Of a stretch of 64,000 bases of DNA, positions 45,343 through 54,491 are shown in pieces (the first letter of the stretch is position 1; each line of letters opens with the position of its first letter). Location: assembly GCF_034424215.1 (NCBI RefSeq), contig NZ_CP139960.1, positions 2,232,001-2,296,000 on the forward strand. Reading direction: 5' to 3'. The DNA comes from Niabella yanshanensis (lineage in GTDB: Bacteria; Bacteroidota; Bacteroidia; Chitinophagales; Chitinophagaceae). A program made the translations under genes and the position numbers. Below the pieces are notes generated by a model. It was not told the origin of the DNA and did not search any database. It saw only the letters and a list, made by a program, of their open reading frames with translations.

Positions 45343-45753
45343 ATGAAATTGATGACCTCAAAATATGCCGAACCATCCGTTAGTATTGCACTGTTGCTAC
45401 TACGTGTAGTTGCGGGTTCTTCGATGTTGATGAATCACGGACTTAAGAAACTCAGCAACTTCAATGCTATATTATCCAAGGGCTTTGCCGATCCATTTCA
45501 CATAGGCACCAAAGCTTCCCTTTCATTGACCATTTTCGCAGAGGTATTTTGCGCAGGCTTGCTAATTATTGGCTTACTAACCAGGCTCGCATCTTTACCT
45601 CTTATTATTGCTATGGTAGTTGCTTTGTTTTTTGCACATGGCGGACAACTCTTTGGCGAAGGTGAAAGCGCAGGCCTGTTCCTTACTATGTTCATTGTCA
45701 TATTTTTAATGGGACCGGGCAAATTCAGCCTGGACAAAAAAATAGGTAAGTAA
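45343..45753 (+). CDS. DoxX-family membrane protein
   Basis: The 136-residue protein has four membrane segments and the DoxX hallmarks LLLRVVAGSSMLMNHGLKKL, FAEVFCAGLLIIGLLTRLA and FFAHGG. DoxX proteins are small inner-membrane subunits linked to redox and thiosulfate metabolism; the role here is unknown. The next gene starts 2 bp after its stop, so they are co-transcribed. Confidence 0.88.
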   Translation: MKLMTSKYAEPSVSIALLLLRVVAGSSMLMNHGLKKLSNFNAILSKGFADPFHIGTKASLSLTIFAEVFCAGLLIIGLLTRLASLPLIIAMVVALFFAHGGQLFGEGESAGLFLTMFIVIFLMGPGKFSLDKKIGK

Positions 45754-45755
45754 CC

Positions 45756-46178
45756 ATGTATGTGGCTGAAACAAATATAAGAGTGCGCTATGCAGAGACC
45801 GATCAAATGGGTGTAGTATACCATAGCCATTATTTTCAATATTTTGAAGTAGCCAGGGCCGAATGCATCAGGCACCTGGGCTTCACTTATGCAGACATGG
45901 AAAAAACCGGCGTCATCATGCCGGTAGTGGAAGTTAATTGTAAATATTTGAGGCCGGCCTTATACGACGATTTGCTCACTATTAAAACAATATTAAAGCA
46001 GCTTCCGGAAGACCATAAAATCCTGTTTCACCAGGAAGTGTATAATGAAAAAAAAGATCTATTGGCAACCGGAAATGTACTGCTCTTTTTTATGAATGCA
46101 GCCACGCGTCAAAGGACTAAGATGCCCGATACACTCTATCAGAAAATCAAACCTTCTTTTGATGCAGGTGGAGACTAA
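45756..46178 (+). CDS. Acyl-CoA thioesterase, YbgC/4HBT hot-dog family
   Basis: The 140-residue protein has the classic catalytic block RVRYAETDQMGVVYHSHYFQYF (quoted in full in the genome at residues 8-29; key residues Asp15, Gln16, Met17, Gly18 and Tyr21) and the LGFTYADME segment. It hydrolyses acyl-CoA or acyl-ACP thioesters in the cytosol. It follows doxX by 2 bp and overlaps the start of the protease gene downstream. Confidence 0.9.
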   Translation: MYVAETNIRVRYAETDQMGVVYHSHYFQYFEVARAECIRHLGFTYADMEKTGVIMPVVEVNCKYLRPALYDDLLTIKTILKQLPEDHKILFHQEVYNEKKDLLATGNVLLFFMNAATRQRTKMPDTLYQKIKPSFDAGGD

Positions 46179-47154
46179 TAATATTGCAGGCTCCGGCAAT
46201 ACAGCTAACCCGATGCTACCGAAGTATCCTTTATCCGAACCGGTTGCATCTAACGCTTTGACCAATGCTTTGAAAAGCCTGGTTTTATATGTAGGCTTTG
46301 GCTACCTGTTACTTCGACGCTGGGATTTATTGCTGGTAATATTTGGTATCTTACTACTACATGAAGCGGGCCATTTTATTGCGATGAAGTATTACCGTTA
46401 TGCTGATGTACAAGTGCTTTTTCTACCCTTTATAGGCGCATTGGTAAAAGGTTCTAAAAACGAAGTCAGCCAGCATCAAAGCATTTTCATTTTGCTGGCT
46501 GGTCCGGTACCGGGTGTATTACTGGGAGTAGCTGCATATTTTATTGACATAGGTTACGGTGGAATAAATATTGGAGATATCCCACTTCAATTGATTGCGC
46601 AGCTGCTCATTTGGGCGAACCTGCTAAATCTGCTACCCGTTTATCCCTTGGATGGGGGTCAATTGCTGAATCGCGTTTACTTCGAGGACGAAGGCGTCCT
46701 CAGCGATATTTATTTCTATTTGTCAATGGCTGTGATAGCCCTTACCATCTTCTTCTTAAAATTCTACATCCTGCTGGTGGTACCTGCGCTCCTGATTTAC
46801 CGGCATATTAAAAGTCGCCGCCTCACCAAATTGGATAAGGAATTAGAACATGCAGGTATTGACGTATATACCAGCTATGATGAGTTGTCCGACGAAGATT
46901 ATTGGAGGATAAGAAGGATTGTACTTCAACAAATACCAGCTTTCAAAAATATCGATCCCGGTCCACCCTACAAGTATCACACTTATGAAGATAAAATTGC
47001 CAGTGAAGTAGATGCGGTACTATCACCCAGGCTATTGTTATTGGATGTATCCCGAACAACAAAAATAATACTCGCTTTGTGCTGGTGCCTGATGATAGGA
47101 TTACCCTGGATATTAAAAATCGATTTTTCATTGTTCCAATATCTGGCCCGATAA
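46162..47154 (+). CDS. Site-2 protease-like M50 metallopeptidase
   Basis: The ATG at 46162 (MQVETNNIAGSG) gives 330 residues and a 17-bp overlap with the thioesterase gene; a start at 46096 would overlap more and adds a non-family stretch. The zinc motif HEAGHF lies in a membrane segment, and the second motif LLPVYPLDGGQLLNR contains the third ligand Asp. Membrane segments surround both. The C-terminal 60 residues are cytosolic and acidic and end in a further membrane helix. It cleaves membrane-embedded substrates; the target is unknown. Confidence 0.87.
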   Translation: MQVETNNIAGSGNTANPMLPKYPLSEPVASNALTNALKSLVLYVGFGYLLLRRWDLLLVIFGILLLHEAGHFIAMKYYRYADVQVLFLPFIGALVKGSKNEVSQHQSIFILLAGPVPGVLLGVAAYFIDIGYGGINIGDIPLQLIAQLLIWANLLNLLPVYPLDGGQLLNRVYFEDEGVLSDIYFYLSMAVIALTIFFLKFYILLVVPALLIYRHIKSRRLTKLDKELEHAGIDVYTSYDELSDEDYWRIRRIVLQQIPAFKNIDPGPPYKYHTYEDKIASEVDAVLSPRLLLLDVSRTTKIILALCWCLMIGLPWILKIDFSLFQYLAR

Positions 47155-47199
47155 TACTATCTTACAGTCTTTAGATCTGTAACAATAAAAATACGTACG

Positions 47200-47577
47200 A
47201 TGAAAATACCTAACGGACATCAACCTTTAATGCCTTACCTGATCCTTAAAAATGCAGAAGGTTTTATAGCGTTCACCAAAACAGTATTTGGAGCCAGAGA
47301 GATTTTCAAAAGCTATCGCGACAATGATAACAAGATCATTATGCATGCCGAAGTACAAATAAACGGATGCAATATCATGTTTGCTGATATGAACGAATTT
47401 TATGGCGTGGCTAATTCCAATTTATTCATTTATGTAGAAAATGCGGATCATACTGTGGCGCTCGCTGTAGAAAATGGTGCTGTCATCGTTAACGAACTCG
47501 CCGACCAGGACTATGGACGCAGCGGTGGCATCGAAGATCCTTTCGGGAATGTTTGGTGGGTTACGAGTATAAAATGA
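47200..47577 (+). CDS. VOC/glyoxalase-fold protein (PhnB-like)
   Basis: The 125-residue protein shows the two beta-alpha-beta-beta-beta modules of the vicinal oxygen chelate fold: LMPYLILKNAEGFIAFTKTVFGARE, HAEVQINGCNIMFADM and GRSGGIEDPFGNVWWVTS. It matches the PhnB-like subgroup, which includes small-molecule binding proteins. It stops 1 bp from the convergent DoxX-like gene. Confidence 0.85.
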   Translation: MKIPNGHQPLMPYLILKNAEGFIAFTKTVFGAREIFKSYRDNDNKIIMHAEVQINGCNIMFADMNEFYGVANSNLFIYVENADHTVALAVENGAVIVNELADQDYGRSGGIEDPFGNVWWVTSIK

Positions 47578-48837
47578 TCAACGTTTCCGCCCATTGTTTG
47601 GATACTCATTGATCCAGGTAAACTTTGTTTTCAGAAGCCTGTAATCTTCTTTCCCTTTTCTTGTGGTTTTTATATGTACCAGGTTGTCATTAATTTTTCC
47701 GGAAAAAACAATGGTGTCTTTGGCCTGTTGATACTTCGTTTCAATAAAAACCTTATGATCAGCATTGTAAAGCGTCATCCCGGTACTTTGCCACCCAATA
47801 CCGGTATTCAAAGCTATTAAATCATCATTTTTAAATCTTACGGTTGCTTCCCCAACGTGTTCAATATATATATTGCTCCAGGAAGCCGAGTCAGGAAGGT
47901 TGTTAAGTAATGTAGAATCAGGGGATCGAACTTCAAAAGAGTGAACAACATAAGCACCTTCCAACGGCACACGAGGCTTATCAAGTGTTGCCCATAATGG
48001 CGGTATCGCCGAATAAAATATGAGCCCGATCACTACAAATTTAGCGGCTCGCAATACATAATACATCCACTTTTTTCGCAGCCAAAAATGACTAAACGCG
48101 AGTGCTGTGGTCTTATGGAGAATGAAGAAATCGAACAAAGCTCTCCACTCATAGGTTAAGATGAATACGCAAAACAATACGATGTGGGTTGAAAACAACT
48201 TTACCGGAACATCATACATATAATTGAGTAGTACCACATTGATCATTACCGTCATGCTAAATAATGCGCCAAAAGTTTTCGTCCTCCGAAATAAAAGTAG
48301 CAGGCCTCCTATCAATTCCAATAAGCCGGAAACAAAGGTATAAGGTCTGGAAACCCCCATCATTGTCCATACGATACCCATGGGGGTAATATCCCCAATC
48401 CTTGTATCCAGTCGCTGATAACTGTTTGCTGGAAACTGTCCGTCAAAAACTTTAGCGAGCCCATATACGATCAATGCATAACCGACAAAATATCTTGCGA
48501 GCACAATGGTAAAAAGATAAAACTGGCGATAATTCCTCCGCCTTTGGTCGATGAACAGTGTTATTGCCCCTGCTCCGTAAGAAAACAAAACACAAACGAA
48601 TACTAATACGTAATGATAAGTAGTATCTCCGCTACCGGTAAGTTTTATTTTCTGTAGATGTTGAATGTGCAAAAACTTTGTCCCAAACCAAATAACAAAT
48701 TCTTCGAGCCATACTGCAGAACGCCCAAATTGAGATGTTGCAACGTACACATATACATAAAAAATTATCCAAAGGCTGAAGAATTTCCGGAGTTGAGAAT
48801 GTTGTGCTTCGGTGGTTGGCAGATGGGGTAACTTCAT
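47578..48837 (-). CDS. DoxX-like polytopic membrane protein
   Basis: The 419-residue protein has about eight membrane segments, including DoxX-type ARYFVGYALIVYGLAKVFDGQF and FVSGLLELIGGLLLLFRR. A soluble C-terminal domain of about 120 residues (from VVHSFEVRSPDS) resembles a small beta-barrel and may face the periplasm. It lies 16 bp after a DCC-family thiol oxidoreductase gene, a recurrent pairing. A redox function at the inner membrane is likely but unproven. Confidence 0.75.
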   Translation of the reverse strand: MKLPHLPTTEAQHSQLRKFFSLWIIFYVYVYVATSQFGRSAVWLEEFVIWFGTKFLHIQHLQKIKLTGSGDTTYHYVLVFVCVLFSYGAGAITLFIDQRRRNYRQFYLFTIVLARYFVGYALIVYGLAKVFDGQFPANSYQRLDTRIGDITPMGIVWTMMGVSRPYTFVSGLLELIGGLLLLFRRTKTFGALFSMTVMINVVLLNYMYDVPVKLFSTHIVLFCVFILTYEWRALFDFFILHKTTALAFSHFWLRKKWMYYVLRAAKFVVIGLIFYSAIPPLWATLDKPRVPLEGAYVVHSFEVRSPDSTLLNNLPDSASWSNIYIEHVGEATVRFKNDDLIALNTGIGWQSTGMTLYNADHKVFIETKYQQAKDTIVFSGKINDNLVHIKTTRKGKEDYRLLKTKFTWINEYPNNGRKR

Positions 48838-48853
48838 AGTACGCAGTTTTATA

Positions 48854-49261
48854 TCAGGATAAAAATTGATCTCGTAAACCAGGGTCAGGGATCATACATG
48901 CTTCCCGCTTACCAAACAGCCGATACCGGTTCCTGGCAATCAGCTCATAGACTGCATCTCTTATGAATTTTGGCAATACGATAAATGCATACAGCCATTT
49001 TACCGCCCCCTTCAACTGCCGGGCAACTTTTAGGGCGGCATCTGACCTGGTATATATAGCATTATTGTTTATATACACAAAGGACTTTAGATGATCTTTC
49101 GGCAAACCGCTTTTGGCAAGCAGCTTTTGCCCCAGGTCTGACTGTAGCGACGCGAATTTAAACTGTCTCTTCCTATCCCTTTTAATAACGTACTGTACTG
49201 CGCCGTTGCATAGATTACAAACGCCGTCAAACAGAATAATATGACCATTACTGGTTTCCAT
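48854..49261 (-). CDS. DCC-family thiol-disulfide oxidoreductase
   Basis: The 135-residue protein carries the family signature FDGVCNLCNGAVQYV, with the CxxC redox pair Cys15 and Cys18, and KFASLQSDLGQKLLAK. It is cytoplasmic or membrane-associated. It starts 3 bp after the stop of the lipoprotein gene upstream and precedes the DoxX-like gene by 16 bp, so all three form one unit. Confidence 0.9.
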   Translation of the reverse strand: METSNGHIILFDGVCNLCNGAVQYVIKRDRKRQFKFASLQSDLGQKLLAKSGLPKDHLKSFVYINNNAIYTRSDAALKVARQLKGAVKWLYAFIVLPKFIRDAVYELIARNRYRLFGKREACMIPDPGLRDQFLS

Positions 49262-49264
49262 ATT

Positions 49265-49693
49265 TTATTTCGAGGGTTCTAAACTGATATATGCACGTTG
49301 TATCGGCTTCTCCAGCGTTTTGGTCGGATCTGGTGTAATACTATCCAGCCTGAAAAGATATTTCTGATCTTCTAACGACAAAGTGTAAGCAGCATTAAGC
49401 GATCTCCTTTCACAATCGGGCCCTGTACAAAGCTGTACATTTCTTTCCGTTTTACCATCCACCACAACGTTTAAAACAGCTACAGCCTCTCCCGCTCTTA
49501 TGCACCGGGCATTCATCGGGCAGCGGCTCTCGTTAATTTCCTTCAGCGTGATTACTACATTTTGATAAGTCGCTTTTTCATTTACCTGCAGCGATATAGC
49601 GTGTGGCGGTGTTACAACAGATTTAGAACCTGTGCAGGCATTTAAAAATAATGCAATAACAAAGAGTACAAAATAAGGTTTCATATCGTACAA
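49265..49693 (-). CDS. Hypothetical lipoprotein with conserved cysteines
   Basis: The 142-residue protein has a lipoprotein signal ending LFLNAC (Cys20). The mature part has four more Cys (SRCPMNARCIRAG and LCTGPDC), suggesting disulfides, and beta-strand-rich composition. I do not recognise the family. It is followed by DCC and DoxX-like genes, and disulfides in an exported protein fit that thiol-redox context. Confidence 0.7.
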   Translation of the reverse strand: MYDMKPYFVLFVIALFLNACTGSKSVVTPPHAISLQVNEKATYQNVVITLKEINESRCPMNARCIRAGEAVAVLNVVVDGKTERNVQLCTGPDCERRSLNAAYTLSLEDQKYLFRLDSITPDPTKTLEKPIQRAYISLEPSK

Positions 49694-49695
49694 AG

Positions 49696-50996
49696 TTACA
49701 CAATTGGCAACTTCCAGCCATTATGGTATACAGGCTTTACCAATCGGGTTGCCTTCTCCACATTAAATTTACTCTTTGCTTCATCCCAGTAGATCTTCTC
49801 TCCTGCTCTCAACGCTACATTGCCAAAATGACTGGCAATGGCCACTTTTGCGCCCGCCTCAAACGGACAATTTAGATCATTCATCTTACGGGATTTTACC
49901 ACATCTATAAAATTAGCAGCATGTTTATCCAGGCCGCTGTCTACAGATTTTGACCAGGGCAGGGCCTCCAGCTTATCTTTTTCAGGCTTCACCTCCCATC
50001 CCTGCCGGTTTAATAATAATGTGCCGTTTTCACCAATAAAAGCAATCCCGTGCTGCATCCCATATAACCCCACTCCTGTGGCCATATTATGCTCCCAGGT
50101 CATTTGAAAATTGCCGAAATCATATAAAGCAGTTTGAATATCCGGCGTTTCCCTGGCATCTGACGGGAACACATATTTACCACCTGTAGCCATTACTGAT
50201 TTAGGTGTTCCAGCCTTCATACCCATCAATACCATATCGATCAGGTGTACCCCCCAGTCGGTCATTAACCCGCCTGCATAATCCCAAAACCAACGAAACT
50301 CGTAATGAAAGCGGTTCTTATTGAAAGGGTGTTTTTTTGCGGGTCCCAGCCACATATCATAATTAACACCAACAGGCACCGGCGTGTTAGAGACTACAGG
50401 TAATGCTTTAGAGCCACCACGATACATCCAGGCCTTGGTAGAAGACACTTTGCCCAGTTTGCCAGAATGTACGAAAGCGATAGCATCCCGGAAATGTTGC
50501 TGGCTGCGCTGCCATTGCGCTACCTGTACCACTTTACCATAGCGCTCTACAGCCTTGTTCATTAGCTGTGCTTCATATATAGAATTGGCTACAGGTTTTT
50601 CACAAAACACATCTTTCTCCGCAGCACAGGCATCTATCAATTGCAGGCAATGCCAATGATCAGGAGTAGCCACCACCACAATATCTACATTCTTATCCGC
50701 AAGCAACCTGCGATAATCACCGTATAATTTGGGCTTAATATTGAGTTTAACCAGGTCAGCCTTACGTTGGTTGAGTATATTTTCATCTATATCACAAAGC
50801 GCCACGCACTCTACTTCAGGCACTTTTAAAAGGGCTGTCAGGTTTGCCATCCCTGGCCTTTACAACCAATCACACCAAGGCCTATTTTATCGTTAGCAGA
50901 AACACCGGAGCGAATGGCTGCCAAAAGATCGGCTGAAAGTAAAGTACCGGTGCTTAGCGCCGCAGCAGTTTTCAAAAAATGACGTCGATTATTCAT
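49696..50996 (-). pseudogene. Gfo/Idh/MocA oxidoreductase with Tat signal, broken by a 1-base frameshift
   Basis: An ATG at 50996 opens a frame with a Tat signal (NNRRHFLKTAAALSTG) and the start of the Rossmann domain (DKIGLGVIGCKGQGW), then stops at once. The rest continues in another frame from 50850 (MANLTALLKVPEVECVALCD) for 384 residues. It includes the EKP motif (FCEKPVANS) and the C-terminal domain (FWDYAGGLMTDWGVHLIDM). Inserting one G in GGATGGCAAA would restore GQGWANL. So the gene is disrupted, or the read has an error. The downstream part alone lacks the nucleotide-binding glycine loop. Confidence 0.85.
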
Positions 50997-51144
50997 ATGG
51001 CAATAGAAGACGGGTCCGTCTATTTGAGATTAGATATTTAATTTAACCTTTTAAAAATATCTAAAATCGGGCAAAGCCCGGCTATAAAAAATAGTACAAC
51101 GTTTGAATAAAATGATGATATACACAAACGGGGTGCCGGTTGTT

Positions 51145-51300
51145 TTAACATTTCTTTTCCAATGTAGATTTTTCAGGTATCTCATTGTTGCCTCGCGCCA
51201 GAGGTACAGGTAACATGAATGTACCGCCACCTAAGTAAAATAGACCTGAACAAGTTCGCTGGTTACAATACTGCTTATCATTTGTGGAGCTGTTCAGCAT
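51145..51300 (-). CDS. Possible small Cys-containing protein, 51 residues
   Basis: The frame begins ATG at 51300 and ends TAA at 51145. It reads SSTNDKQYCNQRTCSGLF, then YLGGGTFMLPVPLARGNNE, and ends in Cys, giving three Cys in all. It lies between two terminator-like hairpins. There is no clear ribosome site. I recognise no family; it could be a small gene, the remnant of a longer one, or chance. Confidence 0.3.
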   Translation of the reverse strand: MLNSSTNDKQYCNQRTCSGLFYLGGGTFMLPVPLARGNNEIPEKSTLEKKC

Positions 51301-51307
51301 CTAAACA

Positions 51308-51334
51308 AAAAGCCCGGCAGCATGCCAGGCTTTT
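51308..51334 (-). terminator. Terminator after the lipocalin-like gene
   Basis: AAAAGCC/GGCTTTT plus GGCA/TGCC, with one mismatch between them, form a hairpin around GCA. On the minus strand it ends GGGCTTTTTG. It lies 25 bp after the gene stop. Confidence 0.8.
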
Positions 51335-51358
51335 GAATATACATAAATACATAGCAGA

Positions 51359-52102
51359 TCAATTGCCATTAAACCTACCCCATACTTCGTAAATTGGATC
51401 ACCCTTAGAACTCTTACCGGAATGGACCCAATTGTCATCTTCAAGTTTACCATCAAAACTCAGGGACATGCCCACACGCGAGCTATCTCTTGAAAAGAAT
51501 TCAATATATTCCGTATATTTCCCATCCTTAAAAGTATAGTTGCCACCACCTGTTCCGGAGAACTCCCCGGTTTCAACATTAATAGCCGCCCATTGAAAAC
51601 GGGTTGCAGTTAACAGTTTCAATGTCCTCCTGGGCCTTAACGGGATATCGGCCATTTCTTCCCCCTGTTTTCTTTTAATGATGCGCCAGTTACCAGCAAG
51701 GTTCTTCCCCCCCGGATCCACGCGTTTCCATTTAAGTTCGAAGCCATCCAACGTAGTTGTCAACTCGTTCCCAGACAACTTATAACCATACTCCTGAATT
51801 TTACCCACTGCCGATTTATCTGCACTATTAAACTCTGTTTTGATCCTGATCTTATTATTCTCAATAACAAAAGGACCACCCGCAGTAAGCCCGAATTTCT
51901 TTTCTTTCAAATTGTACTGAGTAAACATGCAATACCCATCTTCAAAAAGAATCGAAAAGTCCTGTCCGCCATAACTCAGACTCCATGCACCTTCCAGAGA
52001 ATCTGCCTGGGCGATCTGCTGCTTTTGATTCATGGCCAGAAAGCCGATGGAACATATTAAAAGAATTGCCGGCAACCATTTCCTGATAATCATATCATAC
52101 AT
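51359..52102 (-). CDS. Hypothetical exported protein, two lipocalin-like domains
   Basis: The 247-residue protein has an N-terminal signal or anchor (WLPAILLICSIGFLAM). Two beta-rich repeats follow, SLEGAWSLSYGGQDFSILF (about 35-125) and NLAGNWRIIKRKQGEEM (about 130-245), each starting with the LxGxW pattern of lipocalin-like domains. No catalytic motif is seen. It starts 15 bp after the stop of the aldo/keto reductase gene, so the two are likely co-transcribed. Confidence 0.65.
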   Translation of the reverse strand: MYDMIIRKWLPAILLICSIGFLAMNQKQQIAQADSLEGAWSLSYGGQDFSILFEDGYCMFTQYNLKEKKFGLTAGGPFVIENNKIRIKTEFNSADKSAVGKIQEYGYKLSGNELTTTLDGFELKWKRVDPGGKNLAGNWRIIKRKQGEEMADIPLRPRRTLKLLTATRFQWAAINVETGEFSGTGGGNYTFKDGKYTEYIEFFSRDSSRVGMSLSFDGKLEDDNWVHSGKSSKGDPIYEVWGRFNGN

Positions 52103-52117
52103 TTAGAGGTTAAAAAT

Positions 52118-53104
52118 TTACGACTTAAGAATACCTTCTATTCCATTCAGCTCGATTTTATCAAAACTAGTATTGTTCAAGCATTTCAGAGAATCCAGCA
52201 ACTGCGCTGCACTACTGGCGCCAACCAATACAGAGGTCACTCTTTTATCTTTCAGCAACCATGCCAGGGCCATCTGGGCAAGACTCTGCCCCCTGTCACT
52301 TGCAATTTCGTTCAATTTTTTTAATTGGTCAACACGTTCTTCTGTAATCGCTTCTTTTTGTAAGAACCCATGAGATTTGGCGGCTCTCGAATTACGCGGA
52401 ATTCCTTTTAGATACTTGTTAGTCAACAAACCCTGCGCCAATGGCGAAAAAGGTATACAGCCTACCCCTTCTTTTCCAAGCAGATCCAGCAAGCCGTCTT
52501 CTACCCAGCGCTCATACATAGAATACTTGGGTTGGTGAATAAGGCATGGCGTACCCATTTTCTTCAGCATATGAATGGCTTTCTTTGCTTCAGGTGCTTT
52601 ATAATTAGAAATACCTACATACAGGGCTTTACCTTGCCGCACAATCAGATCTAATGCCGACATCGTTTCTTCCAGCGGCGTACCCGGATCGGGGCGGTGA
52701 TGGTAAAAAATATCGACATAATCCAGCTTCATTCGCTTCAGGCTTTGGTCCAGGCTGCTCACCAGGTATTTTTTGCTGCCCCAATCTCCGTAAGGCCCAT
52801 CCCACATAGTGTAGCCGGCTTTGGATGAAATGATCAGCTCATCCCGATGATCTTTAAAATCGGTATGTAATATTTTGCCGAAATTTGTTTCAGCGCTTCC
52901 CGGAGGAGGCCCGTAATTGTTAGCCAGATCGAAATGCGTAATGCCATTATCAAAGGCCGTATGCAATGTTTTACGATATACTTTAGGGTCATCCACATCC
53001 CCAAAGTTGTGCCATAAGCCTAACGATATTGCAGGCAATAAAATACCCGATTCGCCACAACGGCGATATTGCATTTGGGTATACCGGTCAGAAGAAAATT
53101 TCAT
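52118..53104 (-). CDS. Aldo/keto reductase, YghZ/Kv-beta-like subgroup
   Basis: The 328-residue barrel has the catalytic tetrad: Asp and Tyr in FDLANNYGPP, Lys in SSKAGY and His in FYHHRPDP. The NADPH-binding end IPFSPLAQGLLTNKYL and SVLVGASS is present. It matches the L-glyceraldehyde-3-phosphate reductase (YghZ) subgroup, which reduces aldehydes in the cytosol. It starts 45 bp after the flavin oxidoreductase gene stop. Confidence 0.9.
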   Translation of the reverse strand: MKFSSDRYTQMQYRRCGESGILLPAISLGLWHNFGDVDDPKVYRKTLHTAFDNGITHFDLANNYGPPPGSAETNFGKILHTDFKDHRDELIISSKAGYTMWDGPYGDWGSKKYLVSSLDQSLKRMKLDYVDIFYHHRPDPGTPLEETMSALDLIVRQGKALYVGISNYKAPEAKKAIHMLKKMGTPCLIHQPKYSMYERWVEDGLLDLLGKEGVGCIPFSPLAQGLLTNKYLKGIPRNSRAAKSHGFLQKEAITEERVDQLKKLNEIASDRGQSLAQMALAWLLKDKRVTSVLVGASSAAQLLDSLKCLNNTSFDKIELNGIEGILKS

Positions 53105-53149
53105 TTTATATTCTGTTTGATTATGATAGGATTTATTTTTATAACGAGG

Positions 53150-54469
53150 TCAGGGCTTAAGCTCCGGCAATGTCCACCACACCGCCTGATTAGGTTTTCT
53201 GCGAAGATCGGCTACAGCTCCGTTCAATATAGCTGAAATCATAACACCGGGAGACGCCCAGTTTTTAGGGGAAATATTCCTGGTTGCCAGCAAGCCAAAC
53301 CGTTCCCGGTACTTTTTATTGGTGAGCACCCAACGCAACAATCCATTGGCCAGTTTCGGTGAAGGACACGTAAACATTTCTCTTTTTAGGCGATCAAGTG
53401 TAGACCTGAACATAGGATGCAGCGCATCATATACTTCACGGTTGTAAGCCTGCATGGCTGCGCCCCAGTCTTTTTTACCTTCCTTCCAATCTATAAGCTG
53501 CAATGCCAGTATTTTAGCACCCAGTAAAGCATCATAGATACCCTGAGCATCGTAAGAGTCTTTTTGATGATAGGCATCACCAACCAATGTCCAACCATTG
53601 CCAGCGGCCTGCCGGAAAAGATTGCTGACATTTTTCATACCACTTAATGGAGTTACCTGATGGGCATTTTTCAATCTCTGTGCTACTCTTGGGAAAGACG
53701 CGATGGTGCTATGATACCATTCATCTGCGCCGGCAGGTGCGTTGAAATAATCATGTCTGCATTGGGCCAGAACGCCTGTAAGTCCCCTGCTCGCCGGTAT
53801 TACTACTGCACTAAAGCCATTACACCCCGAATGTATTTGTATCCATTCTTTGTCCTGCGCCTTGTAAGGCGCAACACCCTCCCAGTAAGCATAATATACG
53901 GCTGTATTATACTGCTTTACTTCTTCAGTGATGGAGGCATTAGCCTTTCTGGCAACCACACTATGTCTGCCATCTGCACCAATTACCGCCCCAGCCGAAA
54001 AAGTTTTAGATTCACCTCCTTTGTACATGCCTGTAACACCAGAGACCTTTCCATCTTCGTCAACCAATAATTCCCTTACCGAAAAGTTTTCCAGTTGAGT
54101 TACAGAAGGAAAACGTTCCAGGTTTCTCCATATTGCTTCATCCAGAATCTGCCGGTCTATTCCATATAAGAAATGACGACCATGCACATCCGGTATTTCT
54201 ACAAAAGTCCTGAAGTACTCGCTCATTTCTAATGCTACGCCTGCAAAACGGGTATTATCGGGTGCATATAAAGATTCGTCAATGCCGATTTCATCCAGCA
54301 GCTGCATACCGCTGCTTAACAGCAACGGACAGGACACCACTGTACGGCCGGGCATCATATCTTTTTCCAATATCAACACTTTTAATCCGGCAGCACCCAG
54401 CCTTGCAGCCAGGGAGGCTCCTGCTATCCGGCCACCAACGATAATCACATCATATAATTCGTCATTCAT
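53150..54469 (-). CDS. FAD-dependent oxidoreductase, PHBH/geranylgeranyl reductase-like
   Basis: The 439-residue flavoprotein has the dinucleotide motif DVIIVGGRIAGASLAARL, a DG motif GAVIGADGRHSVVA and the third FAD block GNGWTLVGDAYHQKDSYDAQG. This is the group A monooxygenase architecture, as in aromatic hydroxylases and halogenase-like enzymes. The substrate is unknown; no biosynthetic cluster is nearby. It starts 22 bp after the DacB-type gene stop. Confidence 0.85.
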   Translation of the reverse strand: MNDELYDVIIVGGRIAGASLAARLGAAGLKVLILEKDMMPGRTVVSCPLLLSSGMQLLDEIGIDESLYAPDNTRFAGVALEMSEYFRTFVEIPDVHGRHFLYGIDRQILDEAIWRNLERFPSVTQLENFSVRELLVDEDGKVSGVTGMYKGGESKTFSAGAVIGADGRHSVVARKANASITEEVKQYNTAVYYAYWEGVAPYKAQDKEWIQIHSGCNGFSAVVIPASRGLTGVLAQCRHDYFNAPAGADEWYHSTIASFPRVAQRLKNAHQVTPLSGMKNVSNLFRQAAGNGWTLVGDAYHQKDSYDAQGIYDALLGAKILALQLIDWKEGKKDWGAAMQAYNREVYDALHPMFRSTLDRLKREMFTCPSPKLANGLLRWVLTNKKYRERFGLLATRNISPKNWASPGVMISAILNGAVADLRRKPNQAVWWTLPELKP

Positions 54470-54491
54470 AAGGAAATTTTTGACATAGCTG

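Larger units (their letters stand above)
50997..51358. other. Intergenic region with two terminator hairpins and a small open frame
   Basis: The stretch holds CGGGC-AAA-GCCCG (51068-51080) followed on the minus strand by ATTTTAG, and a longer hairpin at 51308-51334 (listed separately). Between them is a 51-codon frame on the minus strand (listed separately). Nothing else is visible. Confidence 0.5.
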
